Shown here piece by piece: positions 14,404 through 23,819 of a DNA stretch of 30,989 nucleotides; position 1 is the stretch's first letter; each line of letters starts with the position of its first letter. Source of the stretch: SIG588 sp045599305 (GTDB lineage Bacteria; Bacillota; Clostridia; Oscillospirales; Acutalibacteraceae); NCBI GenBank assembly GCA_045599305.1, contig JAZRVU010000096.1, positions 1 through 30,989 of the forward strand, given 5' to 3'. Both the position numbers and the translations under genes were made by a program. The notes under the pieces are model-generated. The model had not been told where the DNA came from, did no database searches, and worked only from the letters and a program-made list of their open reading frames with translations.

Positions 14404-14911
14404 AGTCTTCCTTGCGCGGGCGCGCCGCAGGCAGCGGATCGGCCGCATAGCCGAGGATCACGTTACCGACACCCACCATACCGGCCGGTACGCCCCATTT
14501 TTTCATCAGCGCCTGTCCTTCTGCGGTGGCAAACACCTCCCGCGCCCGGTGGATCCAGCAGGAGCCGAGCCCCACCGCATAGGCAGCGTTGAGCATATTG
14601 CCGATCACCAGCGAGGCGTCCTCCAGCCCGGTGGAGCAGGCGGGATCGGCGAACACCACCAGCAGCGTCGGCGCCCCGTAAAACGGGTCGCGGTCGCTGC
14701 CCAGCACGGCGGCGTTCATGGCGGAAACGGCGGCGACGTCATCGGCGTTCTGCACCGCCACGATCACGGGGGACTGCCGGTTCATGCCGGTCGGGGCATA
14801 GGTGCCCGCCTCCAGCACGGCGTCCAGTTCCTCACCGCTGATCTGCTGCGGCAGATACCGCCGCACGCTGCGCCGGGAGCGCAGTGCCCGCAAGATCTCA
14901 TTATCCAGCAT
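14387..14911 (-). CDS. Nitroreductase-family FMN oxidoreductase
   Basis: A 174-residue flavoprotein of the nitroreductase fold. The N-terminal SRRSVRRYLPQQIS and the APTGMNRQS segment are the FMN phosphate-binding parts. GLGSCWIHRARE and GNVILGYA near the C-terminus are family-typical. These enzymes move hydride from NAD(P)H to diverse acceptors; the physiological substrate is unknown. AAAGGAG precedes the ATG at 14911. The 74 bases between it and murI are AT-rich and hold no clear terminator, so it may be cotranscribed with murI. Confidence 0.88.
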   Translation of the reverse strand: MLDNEILRALRSRRSVRRYLPQQISGEELDAVLEAGTYAPTGMNRQSPVIVAVQNADDVAAVSAMNAAVLGSDRDPFYGAPTLLVVFADPACSTGLEDASLVIGNMLNAAYAVGLGSCWIHRAREVFATAEGQALMKKWGVPAGMVGVGNVILGYAADPLPAARPRKEDYVRRV

Positions 14912-14985
14912 AGACCCATCTCCTTTTGTAAATTTAAAAGCAAATATTACGATTTGTATAAACCAAAACCTACCCCGCGGGCTGT

Positions 14986-15762
14986 TCAGTCTCCTATCAG
15001 CCGCCGGCACAGGGCGGTGAACCGCTCGCTGTCCGCGGAACTGCGCCATGTGATCTGCCCGCCGTCGGCGGCGGGGTTGCACAGGTCGGCCGCTTCCAGA
15101 CGGCGGCGTGTCTCGCGGGCGGTGCCCTCACCGCCGTCGAAGAGGGTGACGTGCGCGCCGACCGTGCGGCTGATCGTCTGCCGCACAAGCGGGTAATGGG
15201 TGCAGCCCAGCACCACCGAGTCGATCTTTTCCCCGGCGAGCGGTTTGAAGAGCGTCTGCAGCAGGGTTTCCAGTTCGGGCCCGTCTGTGATCCCCTGCTC
15301 GATCAGTTCCACCAGTCCGTGGCAGGGCAGGGTGAGGATGCGGGCGCGGGCGTTATACTGCGCCAGCAGATGCCCGAATTTTTCCTGCCGCAGGGTGAGG
15401 GGAGTGGCCATCACCAGCACGGTGGGCTGCTCCTTTTGCATGGCGGCGGGCTTCAGCGCCGGCTCGATGCCGATGACGGGGCGGTCGGCAAAGCGCTCCC
15501 GCAGGGCGCCGATGGCCGCGCCGGTAGCCGTGTTGCAGGCCACCACCAGCGCCTTGGCGCCGCTCTCGAATAATTCTTCCGCCCGGGCGAGCGCCAGTGC
15601 GCGCACCTCGTCGGCCGTCTTTTCGCCGTAGGGGGCGTTGGCGGAATCACCGAAATAGAGATAGTTTTCTCCCGGCATCAGGCGGCGCAGCTCGCGCAGC
15701 ACGCTGATGCCGCCCACGCCGGAATCCATCACGGCGACGGGGGCGGTGCGGTGATCGGTCAT
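14986..15762 (-). CDS. murI: Glutamate racemase
   Basis: A 258-residue enzyme converting L- to D-glutamate for peptidoglycan. The signatures are all present: MDSGVGGIS near 12-20, the first catalytic Cys in ACNTAT (Cys 76) and the second in GCTHYP (Cys 187). FGDSANAPYG is the usual substrate loop. Length is standard. GTGAGGG stands 3 bases before the ATG. It is divergent from polA and leads the minus-strand set with nitroreductase, transporter and flavin protein. Confidence 0.96.
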   Translation of the reverse strand: MTDHRTAPVAVMDSGVGGISVLRELRRLMPGENYLYFGDSANAPYGEKTADEVRALALARAEELFESGAKALVVACNTATGAAIGALRERFADRPVIGIEPALKPAAMQKEQPTVLVMATPLTLRQEKFGHLLAQYNARARILTLPCHGLVELIEQGITDGPELETLLQTLFKPLAGEKIDSVVLGCTHYPLVRQTISRTVGAHVTLFDGGEGTARETRRRLEAADLCNPAADGGQITWRSSADSERFTALCRRLIGD

Positions 15763-15795
15763 TGACCCTCACTTCCTTTTTGTAGCGATGTGTCC

Positions 15796-15824
15796 AGTAT
15801 ACCCCAAATACCCGCAAAATGCAA
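15796..15824 (-). promoter_or_regulatory. Promoter of murI
   Basis: On the minus strand TTGCAT (15824-15819) and TATACT (15801-15796) are 17 bases apart. Confidence 0.7.
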
Positions 15825-15872
15825 TATTTGGCGGGGAATGTGTGACAAATTTGCGAAATTTTCCGCAAAGAC

Positions 15873-15901
15873 TGGACTTTTTTCGAATTTTTGAGTATCA
15901 T
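15873..15901 (+). promoter_or_regulatory. Possible promoter of polA
   Basis: TGGACT (15873-15878) and TATCAT (15896-15901) are 17 bases apart. A TATACT at 15901-15906 is an alternative -10 without a good -35. The call is weaker than the others. Confidence 0.45.
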
Positions 15902-15928
15902 ATACTGGAAGAAACGGGGGCGAAATGT

Positions 15929-18457
15929 ATGCGTCTGATGGTCATAGACGGCAACAGCCTGATGAACCGGGCGTTTTACGGGATCCGTCTGCTCACCACC
16001 AAGGACGGGCGGTTCACCAACGCGGTGGTGGGCTTTCTGAACATGATGGAAAAACTGGAAAAGCAGGTGGAGCCGGACGGCATCGTCGCGGCGTTCGACC
16101 TGCACGCCCCCACCTTTCGCCACAAGTTATATGACGGGTATAAGGCGGGGCGCAAGCCCATGCCCGATGAATTGCGCCAGCAGATGCCGGTCATCAAGCG
16201 GCTGCTGACGCTGATGGGCTGCACGGTGCTGGAGCGGGAGGGCTTCGAGGCGGACGATATCCTCGGCACGCTGGCAGAAGCCACCGCGGCGGCGGGGGGC
16301 GAGTGCTTCCTCGCCACCGGTGACCGGGACGCGTTCCAGCTCATCGGCGCGCACACCACCGTGCTGCTGGCCGCCACCCGGCAGGGGCAGCCCGAAACGG
16401 TGGTGATGGACGAGGCGGCGCTGATGGCGCAGTACGGCCTCACGCCACCGCAGATGATCGACCTGAAAGCGCTGATGGGGGACGCGAGCGACCGCATCCC
16501 CGGCGTGCCGGGCGTGGGGGAGAAGACCGCACTCGAACTGGTGCAGCGGTTCGGCTCGGTGGCGGCGCTCTATGACGCGCTGGACACCGCCGATTTGAAA
16601 CCCGCCGTGCGCCGCAAACTGGAGGAGGGACGCGAAAGCGCCCGCTTGAGTTATACGCTCGGCACCATCTGCCGCGAGGCACCGGTCGATACCGACATCG
16701 CCGCCTACTGCGGCCTGCCGGTGCAGCGCGAAGAACTGGCGCGGGAACTGACGGGGCTGGAGCTTTTCAAATTCATGGAGCGCCGCGGCCTGAACGCCGC
16801 CGCGCCCGTCCCCGCCGCCGAAGCCGAAGCCGCCGAAGCGGCCACGGCCGCCGATGCGCCCGCCGTGCTGGCCGCCGCCAAAGAGACGGGGACGCTCACC
16901 CTGCTCGCAGAGGGGGAGACCGCCCACCTGCTGGCGGGGGGGATGGCCGCCTCGCTGCCGTTGTGCGACCCGGCGCTCACCGCCCTGCTGGCGGATGGCG
17001 CCGTGCAAAAACGCACCTACGATTACAAAACGCTGTATGCCGCGCTCACCGCGGCGGGGGTGCGTCCCGCCGGCTTCACGATGGACGCGATGCTGGCCGT
17101 CTATCTGCTCGACCCGCTGGCCAAGGACTACACGCTCGACCGGTTGCTGCAGGTCTACGGTGCGGCGGCGCCCACTCCCGTGCAGGGCCTGGACGCGCTG
17201 TGCGACCGGCTGACGTCCGAACTGCGCGAGCAGGGGCAGACGGCGCTGCTTACTGATATGGAACTGCCGCTGGCCGAGGTGCTGGCCGAAATGGAGCAGA
17301 CCGGCGTGGCGGTGGACGCGGCGGGCATCGCCGCTTTCGGCGAGCGGCTGGCCGGGCAGATCACCGATCTGCAAAACGCCGTCTACGACGCGGTGGGCTA
17401 TGAATTCAACCTCAATTCCCCCAAGCAGCTGGCGAAAGCCCTGTTCGAGGATATGGGTCTGCCGGCGGGCAAAAAGACCAAGTCGGGCTACTCCACCAAC
17501 GCCGATGTGCTCGAAAACCTGCGGGCGGAGTACCCCGTGGTAGAGGCACTGCTGCAGTACCGCACCCTGCAAAAACTCACCTCCACCTATTGTGAGGGAC
17601 TGCTGAAGGTGGTGGAGCCCGACGGCCGGGTGCGCTCCCGCTTCAACCAGACCGAAACGCGCACCGGGCGCATCTCCTCCTCCGAGCCGAATCTGCAGAA
17701 CATCCCCGTCCGGCAGGAACTGGGGCGGGAACTGCGCCGCTTTTTCCGTGCCCGCCCGGGCTGGAAGCTGGTGGACGCCGACTATTCGCAGATCGAACTG
17801 CGGGTGCTGGCGCACATGGCCGATGAGGAGACGATGAAGCACGCGTTCAACACCGGCGAGGACATCCACCGCATGACGGCGGCGCAGGTGTTCGGTGTGC
17901 CGGAGGAACTGGTCACCCCGCTGATGCGCTCGCGCGCCAAGGCGGTCAATTTCGGTATCATCTACGGCATCGGCGCCCATTCGCTCTCGCAGGATATCGG
18001 TGTCTCCTACGGACAGGCCAAGGCGTATATCGACGGCTATCTCGCCCACTACGGCGCGGTGGCCGGCTTCATGGACAGGATGGTGGAGGATGCCAAGGCG
18101 ACCGGCTATGCCGTGACCCTCTTCGGCCGCCGCCGTCCGCTGCCGGAACTGCGGGCGGGCAATGCCATGACCCGCGCTTTCGGTGAGCGGGTGGCGCGCA
18201 ACGCCCCCATTCAGGGCACCGCCGCGGATATCATCAAAATGGCCATGATCCGGGTGCGCGACCGCCTTGCCCGCGAAGGGCTCGCGGCGAAACTGATCCT
18301 GCAGGTGCACGACGAACTGATCGTCGAGGCACCGGCAGACGAGGTGCCCGCGGTGGAACGCCTGCTGTGCGAGGAGATGGAGCAGGCGGCCACCCTGTCG
18401 GTGCGGCTGACGGCGGACTGCCACAGCGGCGACACATGGTACGATACCAAAGGTTGA
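15929..18457 (+). CDS. polA: DNA polymerase I
   Basis: An 842-residue repair and Okazaki-fragment polymerase. The 5'-3' flap nuclease domain (about 1-285) opens MVIDGNSLMNRAFYG and includes EADDILGTLA and the helix-hairpin-helix GVPGVGEKTA. The middle region (about 300-480) lacks the DxE carboxylates of a working 3'-5' exonuclease, as in Taq and Bacillus enzymes, so proofreading is likely absent. The polymerase domain has motif A VDADYSQIELR (615-625), motif B starting RSRAKAVNFG (667) and motif C VHDELIVE (793-800). I start at the ATG at 15929. The frame is open upstream to 15788, but that stretch lies in the promoter region. Confidence 0.96.
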   Translation: MRLMVIDGNSLMNRAFYGIRLLTTKDGRFTNAVVGFLNMMEKLEKQVEPDGIVAAFDLHAPTFRHKLYDGYKAGRKPMPDELRQQMPVIKRLLTLMGCTVLEREGFEADDILGTLAEATAAAGGECFLATGDRDAFQLIGAHTTVLLAATRQGQPETVVMDEAALMAQYGLTPPQMIDLKALMGDASDRIPGVPGVGEKTALELVQRFGSVAALYDALDTADLKPAVRRKLEEGRESARLSYTLGTICREAPVDTDIAAYCGLPVQREELARELTGLELFKFMERRGLNAAAPVPAAEAEAAEAATAADAPAVLAAAKETGTLTLLAEGETAHLLAGGMAASLPLCDPALTALLADGAVQKRTYDYKTLYAALTAAGVRPAGFTMDAMLAVYLLDPLAKDYTLDRLLQVYGAAAPTPVQGLDALCDRLTSELREQGQTALLTDMELPLAEVLAEMEQTGVAVDAAGIAAFGERLAGQITDLQNAVYDAVGYEFNLNSPKQLAKALFEDMGLPAGKKTKSGYSTNADVLENLRAEYPVVEALLQYRTLQKLTSTYCEGLLKVVEPDGRVRSRFNQTETRTGRISSSEPNLQNIPVRQELGRELRRFFRARPGWKLVDADYSQIELRVLAHMADEETMKHAFNTGEDIHRMTAAQVFGVPEELVTPLMRSRAKAVNFGIIYGIGAHSLSQDIGVSYGQAKAYIDGYLAHYGAVAGFMDRMVEDAKATGYAVTLFGRRRPLPELRAGNAMTRAFGERVARNAPIQGTAADIIKMAMIRVRDRLAREGLAAKLILQVHDELIVEAPADEVPAVERLLCEEMEQAATLSVRLTADCHSGDTWYDTKG

Positions 18458-18482
18458 CAATACCCGGCCTGCGGTGTATACT
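18454..18482 (+). promoter_or_regulatory. Promoter of the polysaccharide locus
   Basis: A perfect TTGACA (18454-18459) overlaps the polA stop codon, and TATACT (18477-18482) follows after 17 bases. There is no polA terminator in between, so polA read-through may also feed the locus. Confidence 0.85.
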
Positions 18483-18517
18483 CATACTGAATGATTATGT
18501 GAAAGGAGCCGGTGAGG

Positions 18518-19630
18518 GTGTACGATTATCTCATCGTGGGAAGCGGCCTGTTCGGCAGCGTCTTCGCCCATGAGGCACAAAAGCGCGGCAAGCGCTGCCT
18601 CGTGGTGGAGCGGCGCGCCCACACCGGCGGCAATATCCGCTGCGAGGAGCGCGAGGGGGTCATCGTCCACCGCTACGGAGCGCACATTTTCCACACCGCC
18701 GACCGGGGGGTGTGGGACTATGTGAATGCGCTCACCCCTTTTAACCGCTTCACCAATTCGCCGTTGGCGAACTATCACGGCGAACTTTATAATCTGCCCT
18801 TCAATATGCACACCTTCCATCAGCTGTGGGGGGTGAACACCCCGGACGAGGCGGCCGCCGTACTGCGGCGGCAGTGCGCCGAGGTGACGGGCGAGCCGCG
18901 TGATCTCGAGGAACAGGCCATCCGGCTGGTGGGGCGCGACATCTACGAAAAACTCGTGCGCGGCTACACCGAAAAGCAGTGGGGGCGTCCCTGCCGGGAA
19001 CTGCCGCCCTTCATCATCCGCCGCCTGCCGGTGCGCTTCACCTACGATAACAACTATTTCAACGACCCCTTCCAGGGGGTGCCGGAGCAGGGGTATAACG
19101 CCCTGACCGACGCCCTGCTCGCGGGGTGCGATCTGCTGCTTAAGACCGATTTCCTGAAAGACCGCGCCGCCCTTTCGGCCAAGGCCGAAAAGGTGGTCTA
19201 CACCGGTATGCTGGACGCCTTTTTCGACTATTCGCTCGGTCGGCTGGAATACCGCTCCCTGCGGTTCGAGGACGAGGTGCCGGACACCGACAATTATCAG
19301 GGGGTGGCGGTGGTGAACTACACCGACGCCGAGACCCCGTTCACCCGCGTGATCGAGCACAAGCATTTCGCTTTCGGCACTCAGCCGAAAACGGTCATCA
19401 CGCGGGAATATCCCTGCCCCTACCGCGAGGGGAGCGAGCCCTATTACACGGTGAACGATGAAAAGAACGACGCGCTGGCAGAGCAGTACCGGGCGCTGGC
19501 GGCGGCCACGCCGGGCGTGATCTTCGGCGGGCGGCTGGCGGAATACCGCTATTATGATATGGACAAGGTGATCGCCTCGGCGCTTTCGGCGGTGCGGCGG
19601 GAATTCGGAGAGGAACGTGAACATGAGTGA
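18518..19630 (+). CDS. glf: UDP-galactopyranose mutase
   Basis: A 370-residue flavoenzyme that turns UDP-galactopyranose into UDP-galactofuranose. The FAD loop GSGLFGS is at 8-14. The family landmarks HRYGAHIFHT, YTEKQWG and NYFNDPFQG are present. I prefer the GTG at 18518, which AAGGAG precedes by 9 bases, over the in-frame GTG at 18512, which is too close to that site. It is the first gene of the polysaccharide locus and implies that galactofuranose is a building block of the product. It overlaps the next gene by 8 bases. Confidence 0.93.
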   Translation: MYDYLIVGSGLFGSVFAHEAQKRGKRCLVVERRAHTGGNIRCEEREGVIVHRYGAHIFHTADRGVWDYVNALTPFNRFTNSPLANYHGELYNLPFNMHTFHQLWGVNTPDEAAAVLRRQCAEVTGEPRDLEEQAIRLVGRDIYEKLVRGYTEKQWGRPCRELPPFIIRRLPVRFTYDNNYFNDPFQGVPEQGYNALTDALLAGCDLLLKTDFLKDRAALSAKAEKVVYTGMLDAFFDYSLGRLEYRSLRFEDEVPDTDNYQGVAVVNYTDAETPFTRVIEHKHFAFGTQPKTVITREYPCPYREGSEPYYTVNDEKNDALAEQYRALAAATPGVIFGGRLAEYRYYDMDKVIASALSAVRREFGEEREHE

Positions 19631-20681
19631 CGTGACAGTCAGCATCATCATGCCGGTCTACAAGGTGGAGGACTATGTGGCGCGCGCCATCGAGAGCATC
19701 CTCTGCCAGACATTCGGCGATTTCGAGTTCCTCATCGTGGACGACGGCTCGCCCGACCGCAGCGGTGAGATCTGCGACGAATATGCCCAAAAAGACCCCC
19801 GCATCCGCGTCATCCACAAGGAGAACGGCGGCGCCCCCTCGGCCCGCAACATGGCGATGACAGGGGCACGGGGCGAATATGTCTATTTCCTCGATTCCGA
19901 CGATTGGGCGGAGCCGACCATGCTCGAAGATATGGTGGCGCTCGCCCGTGAGCAGTCTGCCCAGCTGGTGGTCACCGGCTTCTTTATCGACACCTATTAT
20001 TCCGATACGGAATATGTCACCACCGTCTGCTCGCAGCCCGCGCAGGTGTTTGCCGATCAGCGGGCGTTTCGCGAAAACGCCTACCGCCTGTTCGATCACA
20101 ACCTGCTCTACACCCCGTGGAACAAGCTTTACCGGCTGGATTTCCTGCAGGCGCAGAACATTACCTTCCCCGACACCTTCTGGGACGATTTTCCCTTTAA
20201 CCTGCGCGTGGTGCGCGAGGTGGAGCGGGTGGCCGTGTCGGACAAGACCTACTATCACTTCATCCGCGCCCGCGCCGAATCGGAAACGGCCCGTTACCGG
20301 GCGGATATGTACCAAAAGCGGGAGGAGGAGCACGGCTGGCTGTGCGAACTCTATGATCACTGGGACGCGTGGAGCCCCGAGGCGGACGAGATGCTGCAGC
20401 GCCGGTATATCGAGCGGCTGCTCGGCTGTGTCGAAAACCTCACCAACCGCAGCTGCACCCTCTCTGCCCGTGAAAAGCGCGAGGAGATCCGCCGCATGAT
20501 CTCCACCGAGCGGGCGCGTTACGCACTGAAAACGGCGCAGCCGCGCTCGGCCATGATGAAGCTGGCACTGCTGCCCATGAAATGGCAGGCGGCGGGGCTC
20601 TGCTACGCCGAGGGCCGGTATATCTCCCGTGTCAAGGCGGGGAACGTCCGGCGGTTTGCCACGCTCAAGGCGCGGCGCTGA
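19623..20681 (+). CDS. Family 2 glycosyltransferase (first of four)
   Basis: A 352-residue inverting GT-A transferase. The N-terminal catalytic domain begins VSIIMPVYKVEDYV, has LIVDDGSPDRS for nucleotide binding and YFLDSDDW with the metal-binding DxD. The NKLYRLDFL and DDFPFN segments in the middle are common in capsule transferases. No membrane span is seen. The ATG at 19623 has GGAGAGG 9 bases upstream and overlaps glf. The donor could be UDP-galactofuranose given the neighbour, but this is a guess. A hairpin terminator follows its stop. Confidence 0.88.
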   Translation: MSDVTVSIIMPVYKVEDYVARAIESILCQTFGDFEFLIVDDGSPDRSGEICDEYAQKDPRIRVIHKENGGAPSARNMAMTGARGEYVYFLDSDDWAEPTMLEDMVALAREQSAQLVVTGFFIDTYYSDTEYVTTVCSQPAQVFADQRAFRENAYRLFDHNLLYTPWNKLYRLDFLQAQNITFPDTFWDDFPFNLRVVREVERVAVSDKTYYHFIRARAESETARYRADMYQKREEEHGWLCELYDHWDAWSPEADEMLQRRYIERLLGCVENLTNRSCTLSAREKREEIRRMISTERARYALKTAQPRSAMMKLALLPMKWQAAGLCYAEGRYISRVKAGNVRRFATLKARR

Positions 20682-20683
20682 AA

Positions 20684-20709
20684 GCAACGCGGTCACCGCG
20701 TTGCCTTTT
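20684..20709 (+). terminator. Intrinsic terminator inside the polysaccharide locus
   Basis: A perfect 9-bp stem, GCAACGCGG (20684-20692) with its complement at 20696-20704, closes a TCA loop and is followed by CTTTTT. It starts 2 bases after the stop of the first transferase. No clear promoter follows before 20737. Confidence 0.8.
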
Positions 20710-20736
20710 TGCATTATCTGAAAGGGAGGTGTCCTC

Positions 20737-21765
20737 ATGCCGCAGGTGAGCATTCTCACACCGGTCTATAACACGGTGTCCACGCTGGAGGCGATGGTCA
20801 CCTCCATCCGGCGGCAGACCGAGCCGGATTGGGAACTCATACTGGTCGACGACGCCTCCGCCGACGGCAGTGCCGCGCTGTGTGATCGGCTGGCCGCGGA
20901 GGACCCCCGCATCCATGTCTGCCACCTGCCGCAAAACGGCGGCGCCGGCTCCGCCCGCAATGCCGCGCTGGCGCTCGCCACCGGCGACTATGTGGTCATG
21001 ATCGACTCGGACGACACCGAGGAGCCGACCATGCTGGCGGATGCCCTTGCCGCGCTGCGGCGCACGGGCGCCGACACGGTGGTGTGGGGGCTCACGGAGG
21101 AGTTCGCGGGCGAGGACGGCCGCATCGTCCGGCGCCGTCCCGTGCCCGCTGAGGCCGCCTTCTGCGATACGCCCGACACGGTGCACCGCACCCTGCTCGA
21201 ACTCGAGCGCCGCACCCTTTTCGGCTATTGCGCCAATAAACTTTACCGGCGGGAGATCCTGCTGCAATACGGCATTACCTCCCCCAACGAGCCGCTTTAC
21301 GAGGACTTTCTGTTCAATGCGGCCTACGCCCCGCATATTCGGGCGCTGGCGGTGCTGCCCACCGCCCCGCATCATTACTATAAGCGAAGCGGCAGCCTCA
21401 CCTCCCGCTTCGTGCCGCGCTATTTCCCGCTGTCACAGCTGCGGGTGCGCACGATGTGGGAACTCTGCGTGAAATGGGGCATCGCGGATGATGCCGCCCG
21501 CCGCCTGCTCGGGGATATCTACGCCCGCTATATCTTCTCGGCGCTCTCGCGCCATAACGACCCGCGCATGGCCATGTCCGCCGCCGATCGCCGCGCTTTT
21601 TTGAAAGATCTGTACACCGAGCCGCTCTTTTGCGAACTGATCCCCCACGCCGTGGGGGAGGGGGCGGCGATGCGGCTGCTGTACGGTCTTCTGCGCCGCC
21701 GGTGCACGGGGCTCTGTCTGCTGGCGGGACGCGTGGCGTATCGGCTGCGGGTCTTGAAACAATGA
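20737..21765 (+). CDS. Family 2 glycosyltransferase (second of four)
   Basis: A 342-residue GT-A transferase. The catalytic domain has VSILTPVYNTVST, ILVDDASADGS, the GGAGSARN turn and VMIDSDDTEEP with the DxD site. A YEDFLFN acceptor-side motif and HHYYKRSGSLTSR follow. The C-terminal part is helical and basic, a possible membrane-surface contact. AAAGGGAGG precedes the ATG. It comes just after the internal terminator. Confidence 0.88.
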   Translation: MPQVSILTPVYNTVSTLEAMVTSIRRQTEPDWELILVDDASADGSAALCDRLAAEDPRIHVCHLPQNGGAGSARNAALALATGDYVVMIDSDDTEEPTMLADALAALRRTGADTVVWGLTEEFAGEDGRIVRRRPVPAEAAFCDTPDTVHRTLLELERRTLFGYCANKLYRREILLQYGITSPNEPLYEDFLFNAAYAPHIRALAVLPTAPHHYYKRSGSLTSRFVPRYFPLSQLRVRTMWELCVKWGIADDAARRLLGDIYARYIFSALSRHNDPRMAMSAADRRAFLKDLYTEPLFCELIPHAVGEGAAMRLLYGLLRRRCTGLCLLAGRVAYRLRVLKQ

Positions 21766-21781
21766 AAAGGGGGATACACCG

Positions 21782-22774
21782 ATGAAATGGCTCACCGTCT
21801 CGGTCGCAGCCTATAATGTGGAGGCCTATCTGGAAAAATGCCTCTCCTCCTTTGCCGACGAGCGGCTGAACGACACGCTCGAGGTACTGGTGGTGGACGA
21901 CGGCTCCACCGACCGCACCACCGCCATCGCCGCCGAATTCGTGCAGCGGTATCCCGCCATCTTCCGCCTCATCTCCAAAGAAAACGGCGGCCACGGCTCC
22001 ACGGTGAATACCGGTATGCGCGAGGCGGCCGGCAAGTATTTCCGCGTGCTGGACGGCGACGACTGGATGGATACCGAGGCGCTGGTCGAATTGCTGCGCC
22101 GCCTGCCGAAGATCGACACCGACATGGTGGTGGACGAGCGGCGCACGGTGCACATGGTCACCGGCGAAGAGACGCCGCAGCCGCTTCCCGCGGGCACGCC
22201 CTACGGGCAGGCGGTGCCGTTCTTGTCCTATTGCTCCGCCGCGTGGTGCGACTATTACAATCTGCACACCGTCTCGGTGAAGACCGCCCTTTTGCGCGAG
22301 CGGGGGATCACCCTTTGCGAGGGCATCTTCTATGTGGACTATGAGTACATCTTAAAAGCCACCGCCGCCTGCCGCGAGGTGACGTTCCTGCATCTCGACC
22401 TCTACCGCTATCTCATCGGCAACGCGGGGCAGAGCGTGGACTGCCGCAACTATGTGCGGCGCATCTCTCATCACCGCCGCATGACGGAGGAGGTACTGCG
22501 CTTTGCCGTCTCCTCCGGCTTTGAGGGGGCGCTGGGCGAGTATGTGGACAGGCGCGTCTGCCTGCTCATCCACACCCATTACAACATCGCGTGGATCTAT
22601 AACGAGGACCGCCGCGAGGGCGCGGCACAGGGACGGGAATTCCACGCGTTTTTGAAGAAGGATTATCCGGCCTATGCCCGCGCCACGGCCGGCCGCTATG
22701 CCGCGGTGCGCCTGCTCCACTTTTTGGGGGTGGACTACGCGCGGCTGCAGAAGCTGATGCACAGAGGAGCGTAA
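21782..22774 (+). CDS. Family 2 glycosyltransferase (third of four)
   Basis: A 330-residue GT-A transferase with VSVAAYNVEAYL, VLVVDDGSTDRT, NGGHGSTVNTG and FRVLDGDDWMD. The GHGSTVN turn differs from the GSARN turn of the other three, marking a separate subfamily and perhaps a different sugar. VDYEYILKATA is in the place of the acceptor motif. AAAAGGGGG precedes the ATG. The gap to the previous gene is 16 bases. Confidence 0.88.
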   Translation: MKWLTVSVAAYNVEAYLEKCLSSFADERLNDTLEVLVVDDGSTDRTTAIAAEFVQRYPAIFRLISKENGGHGSTVNTGMREAAGKYFRVLDGDDWMDTEALVELLRRLPKIDTDMVVDERRTVHMVTGEETPQPLPAGTPYGQAVPFLSYCSAAWCDYYNLHTVSVKTALLRERGITLCEGIFYVDYEYILKATAACREVTFLHLDLYRYLIGNAGQSVDCRNYVRRISHHRRMTEEVLRFAVSSGFEGALGEYVDRRVCLLIHTHYNIAWIYNEDRREGAAQGREFHAFLKKDYPAYARATAGRYAAVRLLHFLGVDYARLQKLMHRGA

Positions 22775-22777
22775 AAA

Positions 22778-23815
22778 ATGCCCACCGTATCGCTGATCGT
22801 ACCGATCTATAATGCCGCCGACTATGTGGAGACGTGTGTGGCGGCGCTCACGGCGCAGACCTTCCGGGATATCGAGATATGGCTGGTGGACGACGGCTCG
22901 ACCGACGGCTCGGCCGCGCTGTGCGACCGGGCGGCCGAAAGCGACCCGCGTGTGCGGGTGATCCACAAGGAAAACGGCGGCGCGGGCTCGGCCCGCAATG
23001 CCGGTATCGAGGCGGCCGCCGGGCGGTACCTCATGTTCCCCGACGCCGATGATGAATGTCTGCCCGCCATGGTGGAAACGCTGGTGGCGGCGGCCGAGCG
23101 CACGGGGGCCGAGGTGACCCTCTGCGGCTACCGTGCGTGGGACGGCGCCGGTGAACGCGAGCGGGTCTCGCTGCCCGCCGCCACCCTCACGGGGGCGCCG
23201 GAATGCCGCCGCTTCGCCGCCTCTCTTTTCCCCGAAGGGGTGGTCGGCTACCCGTGGAACAAGCTCTACCGCGCCGATTTCATCGCCCGGTACGGTCTGC
23301 GCTTCCCCGATATGCGCCGTTTTCAGGACGGCGCCTTCAACCTGCAGGTGTTCGATCGGGCCACATCGGTCACGGTGCTGCCGGACGTGCTGTATTCCTA
23401 TAAGATCAACGACCTGCAGGGCATTTTTCGCAAGTTTCCCGCCAACATCTATGACCTCATGCGCCAACTGACCGCCGCGTTTTACGACCGTCTGGCCGCG
23501 TGGGAACTGTCCGGCGAGGAGTATGAGCGGCACATCCGCCCGTTCTATTTAAACGGTGTCGTCGCCTGTGTCGACTGCCTCTACAGCCCCGCGTGGGGCT
23601 GCGACCGCGCGGCGCGGCGCGCCTACCTCGTCCGTCTGGCGGACGACCCCATGCTCGCCCGCTGTGCCGCATCCACGGCGGGACTTTCGCGCTACGCCGC
23701 ACTGGTGGTGCGGCTGCTTGGCCGCCGCCGTATTGGCGCGGTGCTGTGCGCGGCGCGGGTCAAGCTGCTGCTCAAAAAGAATTTCAGCCGCCTCTTCTGG
23801 GCGTTGAAAGGGTGA
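22778..23815 (+). CDS. Family 2 glycosyltransferase (fourth of four)
   Basis: A 345-residue GT-A transferase with VSLIVPIYNAADYV, WLVDDGSTDGS, GGAGSARNAG and MFPDADDE as the metal site. GYPWNKLYRADFI and FQDGAFNLQVF match the mid-protein motifs of the first transferase, so the two may be paralogues. GAGGAG lies 8 bases before the ATG, which itself is 3 bases after the previous stop. Confidence 0.88.
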   Translation: MPTVSLIVPIYNAADYVETCVAALTAQTFRDIEIWLVDDGSTDGSAALCDRAAESDPRVRVIHKENGGAGSARNAGIEAAAGRYLMFPDADDECLPAMVETLVAAAERTGAEVTLCGYRAWDGAGERERVSLPAATLTGAPECRRFAASLFPEGVVGYPWNKLYRADFIARYGLRFPDMRRFQDGAFNLQVFDRATSVTVLPDVLYSYKINDLQGIFRKFPANIYDLMRQLTAAFYDRLAAWELSGEEYERHIRPFYLNGVVACVDCLYSPAWGCDRAARRAYLVRLADDPMLARCAASTAGLSRYAALVVRLLGRRRIGAVLCAARVKLLLKKNFSRLFWALKG

Positions 23816-23819
23816 TATC

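Noticed and set aside
12979..14592. A 537-codon plus-strand open frame over the transporter and flavin protein genes
   Set aside because: It is low-complexity, rich in Arg/Gln/His, and opposite two genes with clear domains and coupled starts.
14912..14985. A promoter between murI and the nitroreductase gene
   Set aside because: The spacer is AT-rich but no pair of boxes with sensible spacing was found, so none is claimed.
15788..15928. Longer PolA starting at 15788
   Set aside because: The 47 extra residues overlap the murI and polA promoters and match nothing before the conserved MVIDGNSLMNR start.
16127..18460. A 777-codon minus-strand open frame opposite polA
   Set aside because: Same GC-driven antisense effect; polA has all its motifs on the other strand.
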